64,000 nt of DNA from Streptomyces lydicus (GCF_001729485.1 NZ_CP017157.1:3534001-3598000); one strand, 5' to 3'. Shown: positions 1 through 7,976, counted from the first letter of the stretch. Notes: generated from the sequence alone by a model not told the origin. Translations and numbers: made by a program.

Positions 1-1
1 C

Positions 2-739
2 CACGTCCTGGACTTCGGCCGCAGTGGACTGGACGAGACGCTCGGCACGCTGGCCGGGGCCGGGCTGCGGAGTGCCGGGGCGGGAGCGGACGCCGAGCAG
101 GCGGCGCGCCCGGCCGTCGTCCCGCTCGACGACGGCCGGCGCCTGCTGGTCTTCTCCTTCGGGATGCCGTCCAGCGGTATCCCGCGGTCCTGGGCCGCGA
201 CCGACGACGACAGCGGCGTCGCCCTGGTGGCCGGCCCCACCCAGGCCGCCGCGGCCGCGCTCACCGCCCGCGTGCAGCAGGCGAAGCGCCCCGGGGACCT
301 CGTGGTGGCCTCGGTCCACTGGGGCCCCAACTGGGGCTACGGCATCCCGCGCGCCGACACCGCGTTCGCGCATCTGCTCCTGGACGGCGGGGTGGACCTC
401 TTCCACGGGCACTCCGCGCATCACCCCCGCGGCCTGGAGGTGTACCGGGGAAAGCTGCTCATCCACGGGTGCGGCGACTTCATCGACGACTACGAGGGGA
501 TCACCGGCTACGAGCAGTACCGGGACGACCTGCGGCTGATGTACCTCGTCTCCTTGGACCCCGGCACCGGCCGGCTCCACGGTCTGCGGATCACCGCCCT
601 CCAGGCATGGCGGATGCGGCTACGGCACCTCTCGTCCCAGGATTCGCGCTGGCTGCGCACGCGACTCGACCGGATCACCACCGGCTTCGAGCCCTGCGTC
701 GAAGCCGGGGCGGGCACCTTCCTGCTCGGCCCCGCGTGA
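2..739 (+). CDS. CapA-family metallophosphatase-like protein (5' end outside window)
   Basis: This is the C-terminal part of a protein of the CapA / poly-gamma-glutamate synthesis family, which has a calcineurin-like phosphoesterase fold. The reading frame is open from the first bases, so the gene starts upstream. The fragment opens with an 'NHVLDFGRSGL..TL' type segment. It then has 'VVASVHWGPNWG', 'DLFHGHSAHHPRGLEVYRG' and 'LLIHGCGDFIDDYEG', which match the family's late metal-binding and core motifs (the HWG..W and GHS.H blocks). The substrate is unknown: in actinomycetes such proteins often occur without a capsule operon. It converges on the ferredoxin gene. Confidence 0.8.
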   Translation, partial: HVLDFGRSGLDETLGTLAGAGLRSAGAGADAEQAARPAVVPLDDGRRLLVFSFGMPSSGIPRSWAATDDDSGVALVAGPTQAAAAALTARVQQAKRPGDLVVASVHWGPNWGYGIPRADTAFAHLLLDGGVDLFHGHSAHHPRGLEVYRGKLLIHGCGDFIDDYEGITGYEQYRDDLRLMYLVSLDPGTGRLHGLRITALQAWRMRLRHLSSQDSRWLRTRLDRITTGFEPCVEAGAGTFLLGPA

Positions 740-784
740 CGGCGACCGGGCGGACCGTGCCCCTGCCCCCGCCCCCCGCCCCCG

Positions 785-1057
785 TCAGTGCTCGGCGTCC
801 GGGCCGCCGTCCGCCCCGCCGCCTTCCTCGTCCCCGCCCGCGCCCCCGTCCGCCGCTCCCTCGCTCTCGACGACGCGGATGACCGCGTTGGGGCACAGGG
901 CCGCCGCGCGGCGGGCCGCGTCGCGCAGCTCCGGGGGCGGCGTGGCCTCCAGAACGACGACCAGGCCGTCCTCCTCCGACTGATCGAAGAGCCCGGGCGC
1001 GCTGAGGACGCACTGCCCGGCACCGCGGCAACGGGTACGGTCGATCCGGATCTGCAC
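785..1057 (-). CDS. [3Fe-4S]-type ferredoxin, P450 partner
   Basis: A short ferredoxin of about 90 residues with the actinobacterial single-cluster pattern C-R-G-A-G-Q-C near the N terminus and a distal 'LCPNAVI' Cys-Pro. This is typical of 3Fe-4S or 4Fe-4S ferredoxins that pass electrons to cytochrome P450. I choose the GTG at 1057: it lies 7 bp after the P450 stop, has a GGGGGTGA ribosome binding site, and gives the usual 'VQIRIDRTRC' N terminus. An ATG at 1090 would overlap the P450 gene. The C terminus is an acidic Gly-rich tail. It is the last gene of the TetR-P450-ferredoxin operon and is presumably cotranslated with the P450. Confidence 0.85.
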   Translation of the reverse strand: MQIRIDRTRCRGAGQCVLSAPGLFDQSEEDGLVVVLEATPPPELRDAARRAAALCPNAVIRVVESEGAADGGAGGDEEGGGADGGPDAEH

Positions 1058-1064
1058 GGCGGGG

Positions 1065-2282
1065 TCACCCCCAGGTGAGCGGCAGCGCATGGACGCCGTA
1101 GATCAACATGTCGTCGCGCAGCGGGATGTGCGCCGGCGGCACGGCAAGGCGCAGCGTCGGGAACCGCCGGAAGAGCGCCGGGAAGGCCACTTCCATCTCC
1201 ACCCGCGCCAGCTGCTGGCCCAGGCACTGGTGCACGCCGTGCCCGAACGCGACGTGCTGCGAGGGTTCGCGGGCGAGGTCGAGTGCGTCGGGCCGGTCGA
1301 ACTGCCCGGGGTCCCGGTTGGCGGCGGCCAGCGACGCGACCACCGTCTCGCCCGCGCGGATCTGCTGCCCGCCGATCTCCACGTCCTCCTTGGCGACCCG
1401 GACGATGCCGAACTGCACGATGGTCAGATAGCGCAGCAGCTCCTCGACGGCGCACGGGACGCCCTCGGGATGCGCGCGCAGCGCGTCGCGCGCACCGGGG
1501 TGGGACAGCAGGGTGTACGTACCGAGCGCCAGCATGTTCGCGGTGGTCTCGTGCCCGGCCACCAGCAACAGCCGCCCGATGCCCGCCAGTTCCTCGTCGG
1601 TCAGTGCGTCCTCGGCGTCCTCCCTGGTGATCAGCTCGCTGAGCAGGGCGTCATCGGGGCGGGCCCGCTTGGCGACCACCAGCGCGTGCATGTAGTCGAG
1701 CAGCGCCAGCCGTGCCGCCCGCGCGTCCGCCTCGGCCACGTCCAGCCTGAGCAGCGTCGACGTCCACCCCTGGAAGGCGGCGCGGTCCGCGTACGGGACC
1801 CCGAGCAGTTCGCAGATCACCAGTGAGGGGATCGGCAGGGCGAAGGCGGGGACCAGGTCGGCGGGGGGTCCGTCGCGCTCCATGGCGTCGAGGTGGTCAC
1901 TGACGATCTGCTCGATCCGCGGTGCCAGGGCCCGCATCCGCCGCACCGTGAAGTACCGGGTGAGCATCCGCCGGTAGCGGGTGTGTTCCGGCGGGTCCAT
2001 GGTGATCAGCATTCCGGCGCGTTCCTCGGGCTCGACGGGCCGGATCGCCACCCCGCGTACGGGCAGCGACGCCCGGGCGCGGTCCGAGCTGAACCGGTCG
2101 TCCGCCAGGAACGCGCGGACGTCACCGTGCCGGGTGAGCAGCCAGCCGGCCTTGCCGTCGGGGAAGGCCAGCCTGCTGACCGGGTCCTGCTCCCGCAGTC
2201 GCCGGTAGTCGGCCGGCGGGTCGAAGGGGCAACTGCGGCGGGTCGGCAGGGGAGCCGGCGCGAGCCGGGTGTCGTGTCGCAT
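1065..2282 (-). CDS. Cytochrome P450
   Basis: Haem-thiolate monooxygenase of 405 residues, the normal size for a bacterial class I P450. Visible motifs are the I-helix oxygen-activation stretch 'AGHETTANM' (about residue 240), the K-helix ExxR in 'EELLRYL', and the haem-binding loop 'FGHGVHQCLG' with the cysteine ligand near residue 353. The ATG at 2282 is preceded by GAGGGGAGC, so the longer upstream reading frame is not needed. The substrate cannot be told from sequence. Hydroxylation using electrons from the adjacent ferredoxin is the likely chemistry; no ferredoxin reductase is present in the window. Expression is probably controlled by the TetR gene just upstream. Confidence 0.92.
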   Translation of the reverse strand: MRHDTRLAPAPLPTRRSCPFDPPADYRRLREQDPVSRLAFPDGKAGWLLTRHGDVRAFLADDRFSSDRARASLPVRGVAIRPVEPEERAGMLITMDPPEHTRYRRMLTRYFTVRRMRALAPRIEQIVSDHLDAMERDGPPADLVPAFALPIPSLVICELLGVPYADRAAFQGWTSTLLRLDVAEADARAARLALLDYMHALVVAKRARPDDALLSELITREDAEDALTDEELAGIGRLLLVAGHETTANMLALGTYTLLSHPGARDALRAHPEGVPCAVEELLRYLTIVQFGIVRVAKEDVEIGGQQIRAGETVVASLAAANRDPGQFDRPDALDLAREPSQHVAFGHGVHQCLGQQLARVEMEVAFPALFRRFPTLRLAVPPAHIPLRDDMLIYGVHALPLTWG

Positions 2283-2321
2283 GGGAACGCTCCCCTCAAG
2301 GGGAATCGAGCCTCCGACCTC

Positions 2322-2346
2322 AGAATAGTACGAATGCGTTCTATTC
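2322..2346. promoter_or_regulatory. Probable TetR operator upstream of the P450 gene
   Basis: Nested inverted repeats fill the 58-bp gap between the TetR stop and the P450 start. Outer arms GAATAG (2323-2328) and CTATTC (2341-2346) flank an inner near-palindrome GAATGCGTTC (2332-2341). On the opposite strand this reads AGAACGCATTC, the kind of site bound by many actinobacterial TetR proteins. The right arm overlaps the tetR stop codon. That the neighbouring TetR binds here is inference. Confidence 0.6.
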
Positions 2347-2925
2347 GGGCCGACTCTCGGTGTCGAGCAGCGGGGCGAGGATCCCGTCCACGATCCGGTC
2401 GACCAGCTCGCGCCCCGGCCGTTCGTCCCGCACCAGCACGCGCAACAGCACCAGCGCGAACGGCAGCTCCAGCAGCAGTTCCGCATCGATCCGCCCGGTG
2501 ATCTCCCCGCGCCGACGGGCCCGGACCAGGGCCGCCCCGGCCGCCTGCCGGATCGGGCCGCCCAGCCGCTCCTCGCGCAGCCGCGCCAGCTCCTCGTCCC
2601 GCCTGCTGCCCTCCAGCAGTGCCAGCATCAGCCCGCGGTCCCGCGCGTCCCATCCCGCCAGCCACGCCAGCAGCAACTCCCGCAGATCGCCCGGCAGGGA
2701 ACCGGTGTCCGGCCCGGAGACCACCGGCTGGTGCTCCGCCAGCGCGGCCACCACCAGCTCCGCCTTCGACGGCCACCGCTGGTACAGCGTCGCCTTGCTG
2801 GCCCTGGCCCGCCGCGCGACCAGATCCATGCTGAACCGCTCGTACCCCACCTCGGCGAGCAGCTCCAGTGCGACGTCGAAGACCTCCCGACGGCGCTCCG
2901 GATTGCTCAACGGCACCTTGTGCAT
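2341..2925 (-). CDS. TetR/AcrR-family transcriptional regulator
   Basis: A 194-residue regulator with an N-terminal TetR helix-turn-helix ('[34 protein letters not shown]', described here by its ends at about residues 15-50) and a helical ligand-binding C-terminal half, roughly residues 75-190. The start at 2925 gives the usual N terminus of about 10 residues before the HTH; the longer frame upstream is low-complexity. The gene precedes the P450 and ferredoxin in the same orientation, with an inverted repeat at the junction. Repression of the P450 operon, relieved by a small-molecule effector, is the simplest model. Confidence 0.88.
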   Translation of the reverse strand: MHKVPLSNPERRREVFDVALELLAEVGYERFSMDLVARRARASKATLYQRWPSKAELVVAALAEHQPVVSGPDTGSLPGDLRELLLAWLAGWDARDRGLMLALLEGSRRDEELARLREERLGGPIRQAAGAALVRARRRGEITGRIDAELLLELPFALVLLRVLVRDERPGRELVDRIVDGILAPLLDTESRPE

Positions 2926-3105
2926 ACTCGGCCCACCACGTACGAGCGACGCTGCGCGGTGCGGGCGAGGAGGGTGGCCACGCAGCGGTACGGGGCCGGT
3001 GCGCGAGGCCGCCGGGCCCCGCCGGCGCGCACTCCATTCTCCCGTCCCCGCCCTCCGAGTGCCCACCGCGCCGGCCCGCACGCCGTACCGCGCCGGCCCC
3101 CGTCG

Positions 3106-4392
3106 TCACGCGCGCAACGTCAGCGGCGGATGCGTCCCGTTCAGATAGTGGTCGCCGATGTCGCGGAGCCGGTGGGTGGCGGAGCCCTGCGCCGTCAGGA
3201 CCCGGGCGTTGCGCCAGAACCGGTCGAATCCGGGGTCGTCGGCCAGCGAGCCGGCGCCGCCGGTCAGCTCCAGCACGCGGGTGGTGATCTGCAGCGCGGA
3301 CCGGCTGGTGACGGCCTCCGCCGCGGCGACGAGGACGGCGATGTCGGCCCGCTCGTCGACGCCGAGGTCGCGGCCCGTCAGCAGGCCCCGCGCCAGGGCC
3401 TCGGTCGCCGGTTCGACGACCGCCGCGGCGGTGTGCGCGGCGGCCACCAGCTCCCCGTAGGCGAGGAGGAGGTACGGATCGCTGCCGGGGTGCTCGTAGC
3501 GGACCGCGTCGTCCGGCCCCGCGGGCGGCCAGCCGCGCGGCGTGGCACGGCTGGCGTCCCGCGCCTCGGCCAGGGCCCCTTCGGCGACTCCCAGGCTCAC
3601 GTGGACGAGGGCGAGCCGCAGCGCCAACGGGGCGAGCGTGGCGAACGGGGAGATGTCGTGCTCGTCGCGCGGGACGGCGCCGAGCACCTGGTCCGGTCGC
3701 ACCGGGACGCCGTCGAAGCCGATGCTGCCCGCCCCGGTGAGCCGCTGGCCGAGCCGGTCGTGCGCCGGGTCGGTGGTGACGCCGGGGTGCGCCGGGTCCA
3801 CGACCACCATCAGCGATTCGCCGGACTCGGTACAGACGGCGCCGAGCAGCAGCCGGTCCGCCACGGCGACCCCCGAGGCGAACGCCCGCCACCCGTGGAG
3901 GGCATACCCGTCAGGGGACGGGGTGAGGGTGAGTTCGGGACCCGTCCCGGCCGGTTCCGGCTCGGCCCCCGGGAGGTCGGCGCCGCCGCCCCACACCCAC
4001 TGCTCGCCGGCCGCCCTGAGCTCCAGCGCTTCGGCCTGCTCCGGGGTGCCGAAGAACCGGGCGCCCCAGGACAGGACGTGGTGCCGGCCGAGCAGTTCGC
4101 CGATGGAGCCGTCGGCCGCCGCGATCTCCCGGACGACCGCGCACGCGGTGCGCCAGTCGGCGCCCCGCCCGTGCGGCCCCGGCGGCGTCAGCAGTGCGGG
4201 CAGCCCGGCCTCGCGCAGCCGCGCGAGCTCGTCGAAGGGCGGTTTGCCCGCACGGTCGCGGGTGATCGCGTCGACGGCGAGGTCTTCCGCCACCTCGCGG
4301 GTGACGCGCGGCCAGATTCCTTCCCCGGCAGGGGAGTTGACCGGTGGAGCGGCGGTGCGTGCTGCGGACCTCTTCGGCATGGCGCCGTTCAC
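3106..4392 (-). CDS. Acyl-CoA-dehydrogenase-fold flavin monooxygenase (DszC/SfnB-like)
   Basis: A 428-residue protein of the acyl-CoA dehydrogenase superfamily. It resembles the reduced-flavin monooxygenase branch (DszC, SfnB) used to acquire sulfur from organosulfur compounds. Recognisable segments are the N-terminal helical region with 'VVREIAAADGSIGELLGRHH' ends, the middle beta domain 'YALHGWRAFASGVAVADRLL', and the C-terminal helical block with 'LELTGGAGSLADDPGFDRFWRNARVLT'. The last replaces the catalytic Glu region of true dehydrogenases. A GTG at 4392 has a GAGAGGGG ribosome binding site; an ATG at 4380 is the alternative. A perfect inverted repeat lies upstream, and an Rrf2 regulator is next to it. 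The exact sulfur substrate is not predictable. Confidence 0.8.
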   Translation of the reverse strand: MNGAMPKRSAARTAAPPVNSPAGEGIWPRVTREVAEDLAVDAITRDRAGKPPFDELARLREAGLPALLTPPGPHGRGADWRTACAVVREIAAADGSIGELLGRHHVLSWGARFFGTPEQAEALELRAAGEQWVWGGGADLPGAEPEPAGTGPELTLTPSPDGYALHGWRAFASGVAVADRLLLGAVCTESGESLMVVVDPAHPGVTTDPAHDRLGQRLTGAGSIGFDGVPVRPDQVLGAVPRDEHDISPFATLAPLALRLALVHVSLGVAEGALAEARDASRATPRGWPPAGPDDAVRYEHPGSDPYLLLAYGELVAAAHTAAAVVEPATEALARGLLTGRDLGVDERADIAVLVAAAEAVTSRSALQITTRVLELTGGAGSLADDPGFDRFWRNARVLTAQGSATHRLRDIGDHYLNGTHPPLTLRA

Positions 4393-4449
4393 CGTCCCCT
4401 CTCGGAGCCCGGGGCCCTGGGGCGTGCCCGGTGGTCCCCGATTCCCTAG

Positions 4450-4474
4450 TTTCCCTACTGGATTAGTAGGGAAA
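4450..4474. promoter_or_regulatory. Perfect 10-bp inverted repeat upstream of the monooxygenase (candidate Rrf2 operator)
   Basis: TTTCCCTACT (4450-4459), five bases, then AGTAGGGAAA (4465-4474). The arms match perfectly and are AT-richer than their surroundings. The repeat lies about 60 bp upstream of the flavin monooxygenase start, where a promoter is expected. The Rrf2 gene is the nearest regulator, so it is the first candidate to bind here. The assignment is inference. Confidence 0.6.
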
Positions 4475-4643
4475 GAATGCGCCCGGACTCCCGGCGCGGC
4501 AAGGGCCGTTCAAGGGATGGACGGGCAAGTCTCGGAGTGTGGACGGACGGTGGGTCGGGGCGGCGGTGGGTGACTCGGCGAATCCCCGCTGTCCCTGTTA
4601 GTCCTGCTGTCCCCGCCGTCCCACCTGTCCCCGCTGTGTGCCG

Positions 4644-5102
4644 CTACGGATTCGTCCAGGAGGCCGGGTCCTCGGCCAGTGCGGAGACCTGGCCGGGCAG
4701 CTCCGCCGACGCCACATCGGCCAGCGACACCCCGTCCAGGATCTGCCGGACGTTCGCCCGCAGCGCGATCCACAGCGGCAGCAGCGACTCGGCGGGGCCG
4801 CTGTAGGACAGCTCCGGCGGGCGGACGCCGCGTACGGACACCAGGGGGCCGTCCACGACCCGGATGACGTCCGCGATGCTGATCGCCGCCGGCTCCTTGG
4901 CCAGCCGGTACCCGCCGTTTCCGCCCCGCTGACTGAGCACCAGACCGCCCCGGCGCATGTCGTTGAGGATGCCTTCGAGGAACTTGTGCGGAATGTCCTG
5001 GGCGTCGGCGATCGCCTCGGCCTTGAGCGGCCCCGCGTCCCGGGTGCCGGCGAGTTGCAGCGCGGCCCGCACCGCGTAGTCCGCCCTGGCTGAAATCCGC
5101 AT
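4644..5102 (-). CDS. Rrf2-family transcriptional regulator without cluster cysteines
   Basis: A 152-residue Rrf2 protein. The N terminus 'MRISARADYAVRAALQLA' and the wing 'GGLVLSQRGGNGGYRLAKEP' (about residues 50-70) are diagnostic. Rrf2 members that bind Fe-S clusters carry three cysteines around residues 90-110. This protein has none: the segment reads 'VRPPELSYSGPAESLLPLW'. It should therefore sense something other than an Fe-S cluster, or act through partner binding as CymR does. It sits next to a sulfur-acquisition-type monooxygenase and near a sulfur-type leader peptide, which suggests a role in sulfur supply. The ATG at 5102 gives the canonical Rrf2 start. Confidence 0.88.
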   Translation of the reverse strand: MRISARADYAVRAALQLAGTRDAGPLKAEAIADAQDIPHKFLEGILNDMRRGGLVLSQRGGNGGYRLAKEPAAISIADVIRVVDGPLVSVRGVRPPELSYSGPAESLLPLWIALRANVRQILDGVSLADVASAELPGQVSALAEDPASWTNP

Positions 5103-5312
5103 GTCTGCATTATTCCGCAGCGCCGGTGTGACCTCGTGCCGCAGGGCGCGACGGGCCGCGCGAGCGAACCGAATTCGCTGGCCGCAGGGCGGTTTCGGGC
5201 GCCGTCCCGAGGGGGAACGAGAGCCCGGCGCACACCGGTCGCACCCCCTTGACGCGGCTCGGCGGCGCCTCGACACTCAAGGGTGGGAACCCTGGCGAAC
5301 GAGTGGGAAATC

Positions 5313-5435
5313 ATGGTGTGTGCGGGGCTGGACACCGACCGCGCGGTCCGCGCGGCCCAGCCGCTCACCCTTCTCACCTCGCGCCGGCACATCGATCTGC
5401 TGCGCGTCTGCAGCGCGGCGAGTTCCCTCGGCTGA
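5313..5435 (+). CDS. Short leader peptide with 'RRHIDLLR' motif
   Basis: A 40-residue ORF ending 'LTSRRHIDLLRVCSAASSLG'. The core R-R-H-I-D-L-x-R-x-x-S-A matches the small 'putative leader peptides' found in Streptomyces upstream of sulfate, sulfonate and cysteine-related genes. It is preceded by GAGTGGGAAATC and lies 180 bp upstream of the glutathionyl-hydroquinone-reductase-like gene, in the same orientation. The likely role is attenuation or translation-coupled control of the downstream gene according to sulfur or cysteine status; the Cys codon near its end would fit. The peptide family is recognised from the motif; the mechanism is inference. Confidence 0.65.
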   Translation: MVCAGLDTDRAVRAAQPLTLLTSRRHIDLLRVCSAASSLG

Positions 5436-5615
5436 AGCGGCCCGGACCGCCGTCGCGTCCCCCGTACCCCGTCGGCCCCTCTTCGCGGCCGGCCCCGCCC
5501 GGTGGTGGCCCCACCTGCCGCTGTCGCCGTACCTCCGCCTGAACACCCGCCGCCCGGCCCGTCCGTGCGTACCCCGCCGTACGCCCGCGTGCCGGCCCGG
5601 AACCCAGGGAGCCGT

Positions 5616-6512
5616 ATGTCCGCCACGTCCGTCCCGTCCGCCCGCTCCGGTATGTCCCCGACCGCCGAGCCCTCCCTCCGCGGCCGGATCGGCGGTGATG
5701 CGCGCAGCGGCCACTACGCCGTGCCGCACCGCTATCGGCTGTATCTGTCGCCGTCCTGTCCGCACTGTCTCGGGATCGCCGTCACCCACAGTCTGCTGGA
5801 CCTCGACGACACCCTCCCGGTGACGCTGCTGCCCGCCGTCCCCGACGGCCCGGACGGCGGGTACACCGCGTTGCGCCCGCTGTACGAGGCCAGCTCGCAC
5901 CAGCACCCCGGCCCGGCCGCGGCCCCCGTGCTCAGCGACGGATGGACGGGCCGGATCGTCAGCACGCACGCCCCCGACATCCTGCGCGACCTGGCCGGGC
6001 GGTTCGGTGGCCACGGTCCCGCCCTGTATGCGCCGCAGGACCGGGAGGACATCGAGGCGCTCGGGCGGCTGTGTGAGCGCGACATCCACGAGGCGGCCCA
6101 GCAGGCCGGACGGTACGGCGTCGACAGCGCGGCCCGTGCGGCGGCCCTGGACACGTTGCTGCGTGCGCTGTCCTCACTGGAGCGGCGGGTGGCCGGGCGG
6201 GACCACGTACTGGGCGGCGAACTCACCGCGGCCGACGTCCAGTTGTGGGTGACGCTGGTGCAGCTCGACACCGTGCACCGCTGGCACCTGGACGCCGAGG
6301 CGGTGCACCGGATCGCCGGGCACCGGCAGTTGTGGGCGTACGCCCGCCGGCTGGCCGCCCTGCCCGCGTTCGGCGCCCACCTCGACCTGGACGGCATCGC
6401 GCGCCGGCATCATGCCCGCTGCCGGGGTCAGGAGGCCGCCGGCGCGGCGGTGCAGATCGTGGACTGGACGTCGGCGCACACACCCGGGCGGATCGCGTCA
6501 TCGTCGCGCTGA
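5616..6512 (+). CDS. Glutathione-S-transferase-fold protein, glutathionyl-hydroquinone reductase (Gto/ECM4) like
   Basis: A 298-residue protein with an N-terminal thioredoxin-like half containing 'SPSCPHCLGIAVTHSLLDL' (CPHC in the active-site position) and a C-terminal all-helical GST half with 'LGGELTAADVQLWVTLVQLD'. This architecture is that of the omega-like ECM4/YqjG family, which reduces S-conjugates of quinones. Actinomycetes use mycothiol rather than glutathione, so the thiol partner is uncertain. The ATG at 5616 has AGGGAGCC upstream; an ATG at 5502 would add a Pro-rich tail. The gene follows the sulfur-type leader peptide. Its 3' end overlaps the convergent EamA gene by 15 bp. Confidence 0.72.
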   Translation: MSATSVPSARSGMSPTAEPSLRGRIGGDARSGHYAVPHRYRLYLSPSCPHCLGIAVTHSLLDLDDTLPVTLLPAVPDGPDGGYTALRPLYEASSHQHPGPAAAPVLSDGWTGRIVSTHAPDILRDLAGRFGGHGPALYAPQDREDIEALGRLCERDIHEAAQQAGRYGVDSAARAAALDTLLRALSSLERRVAGRDHVLGGELTAADVQLWVTLVQLDTVHRWHLDAEAVHRIAGHRQLWAYARRLAALPAFGAHLDLDGIARRHHARCRGQEAAGAAVQIVDWTSAHTPGRIASSSR

Positions 6513-7427
6513 CGGCGGGCGGACCCGGCGCCGTACGCCCTCGCTGCCCGCCGCGGTCCGGCCCCGCCCGGCCCTCCGGCCGGGCGGGCGGCCGAGCAGG
6601 ATGCCGGTCAGCACCAGTGCCAGCCCGCACAGCTGACGGGCGGTGAGCGCCTCCCCGGCGAGCAGGGTGCCCAGCAGCACCCCGGTCGCCGGGTTGAGCA
6701 GCCCGACCAGGCCCACCGTGCCCGCGGGCAGGTGCCGCAGCCCCGCGAACCAGGCGGCGAAGGCCACCGCCGTGGCCACGACGGTGACGTACCCGAACCC
6801 GAGGACGGCCGGCGCGTCGAGGGCCGGCGGTGCCCCCTCGATCGCGACGGCGAGGGGGAGCAGCAGCAGGCCGCCGGCGATCAGTTGCCAGGCCGTCGAG
6901 GCGAGCACCTCGACCTGGTGGCTCCAGCGTTTGGCGAGGACATAGCCCCAGGACGACATGATCATGGCGGCGGCCGAGGCGAGCACCCCGCGGACGTCCA
7001 CCGAGGCGGTGCCGGTCAGCAGCATCAGGCAGACGCCGCCGAGACCGACCCCGGCGCCCGCCAGATGTGCCGGCCGCGGGCGCTCGGCGAGCAGCACCCA
7101 GGCGATCAGCATCATGACCAGCGGCGAGGTCGCCATGACGGTGGAGGCCAGGCTCGTCGGCAACAGCTGTGCGGCCAGATAGATGAGCACGAAGAACGCG
7201 CCCACGTTGAGGACGCCGAGGACCAGCGACTTCCACCACCACGACCCGCGGGGGAGTTCCCGGCGCACCGCGAGCAGCAGCAGTCCGGCCGGCAGGGCCC
7301 GGATCGCGGCCCCGTACAACGAGTGCCCGGAGGGCAGGAACTCGTGGGTGACGAAGTAGTTCGTGCCCCAGGCCACCGGCGCGAGGGCCGTTATCGGTGT
7401 CCACGCCCAGCGCGGGATAGCTTCCAT
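6498..7427 (-). CDS. EamA/DMT-family transporter
   Basis: A 309-residue inner-membrane protein of the drug/metabolite transporter superfamily. It has two EamA repeats of about five hydrophobic segments each, for example 'ALAPVAWGTNYFVTHEFLP' at the N terminus and 'LNPATGVLLGTLLAGEALT' in the second repeat. It resembles exporters of amino acids or small metabolites, but the substrate is unknown. The ATG at 7427 lies inside a 20-bp perfect palindrome. It has a -10-like CATAAT seven bases upstream and no ribosome binding site, so the mRNA may be leaderless. It is divergent from a MarR regulator that probably represses both genes. Confidence 0.87.
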   Translation of the reverse strand: MEAIPRWAWTPITALAPVAWGTNYFVTHEFLPSGHSLYGAAIRALPAGLLLLAVRRELPRGSWWWKSLVLGVLNVGAFFVLIYLAAQLLPTSLASTVMATSPLVMMLIAWVLLAERPRPAHLAGAGVGLGGVCLMLLTGTASVDVRGVLASAAAMIMSSWGYVLAKRWSHQVEVLASTAWQLIAGGLLLLPLAVAIEGAPPALDAPAVLGFGYVTVVATAVAFAAWFAGLRHLPAGTVGLVGLLNPATGVLLGTLLAGEALTARQLCGLALVLTGILLGRPPGRRAGRGRTAAGSEGVRRRVRPPSARR

Positions 7428-7460
7428 GGAAGCTATTATGCCTTCCTCGGAAGCTATAGT
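7417..7460. promoter_or_regulatory. Tandem palindromic MarR operators in the eamA-marR intergenic region
   Basis: Site 1 is the perfect 20-bp palindrome ATAGCTTCCATGGAAGCTAT (7417-7436), which contains the EamA start codon. Site 2 (about 7442-7459) repeats the core as CTTCCTCGGAAG followed by CTATAG. Site 2 touches the -10-like TATAGT (7455-7460) six bases before the MarR ATG. Shared half-site: TTCCNNGGAAGCTAT. The arrangement predicts repression of both divergent promoters by one MarR dimer per site. Confidence 0.75.
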
Positions 7461-7466
7461 GAAGCC

Positions 7467-7976
7467 ATGGACCGGCCCCTCGATCACGTCGCCCGCATCC
7501 AGGCCGAATGGGCCCGCGAAAGACCGGACCTCGACGTCGGTCCCCAAGGGGTGATCGGGCGACTGCACCGCCTCGCCGGCCTCCTCACCGAGCAGCTCTG
7601 CCTCGTCTACCGCCGGTACGGCCTGAGCGAGGGGGAGTTCGACGTGCTGGCGGCGCTGCGCCGCGCGGGCGAGCCGTTCGAGCGGGCCCCGGGTGAACTG
7701 GCCGCGCGCACCATGGTCACCACCGGCGCGATGACCAAGCGCATCGACCGGCTGGAACGCAACGGCCTGGTCACCCGCCGCCGTTCGGCCGTCGACGGCC
7801 GCGGCCGGGTCGTCGCCCTCACCCGCGCCGGACGAGAACTGATCGACCAGGCTTTCACCGACCACATGAGCAACGAACGCCGGCTGCTCGACGCCCTGCC
7901 CCCCGGCGAGGCGGCCCACCTCGAACGCCTCCTGACCTCCTGGCTCGGCCGCGTGGAACCACCGCCCGGCGGCTGA
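7467..7976 (+). CDS. MarR-family transcriptional regulator
   Basis: A 169-residue winged-helix regulator. The DNA-binding core runs through 'LSEGEFDVLAALRRAG', the recognition helix 'MVTTGAMTKRIDRLERNGLV' and the wing 'RRRSAVDGRGRVVALTRAG' (about residues 50-125). The ATG at 7467 has a TATAGT element exactly six bases upstream and no Shine-Dalgarno sequence, pointing to a leaderless transcript. It is divergent from an EamA exporter, the classical arrangement for a MarR that senses the exported compound. Two matching palindromes lie between the genes, so autoregulation is likely. Confidence 0.9.
   Translation: MDRPLDHVARIQAEWARERPDLDVGPQGVIGRLHRLAGLLTEQLCLVYRRYGLSEGEFDVLAALRRAGEPFERAPGELAARTMVTTGAMTKRIDRLERNGLVTRRRSAVDGRGRVVALTRAGRELIDQAFTDHMSNERRLLDALPPGEAAHLERLLTSWLGRVEPPPGG

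Noticed and set aside
508..1455. Long minus-strand reading frame overlapping CapA, ferredoxin and P450
   Set aside because: It is a low-complexity Arg/Ala/Pro shadow frame of the real genes, with no domain and poor codon pattern.
4561..4640. Short tandem repeats of CTGTCCCC-type units
   Set aside because: The units are irregular in length and spacing and fit the general C-rich bias of the intergenic region; not a CRISPR or defined repeat.
4598..5626. Extended minus-strand reading frame over the Rrf2 gene and the leader region
   Set aside because: The frame is an artefact of G+C bias. The Rrf2 start and the leader ORF explain the region better.
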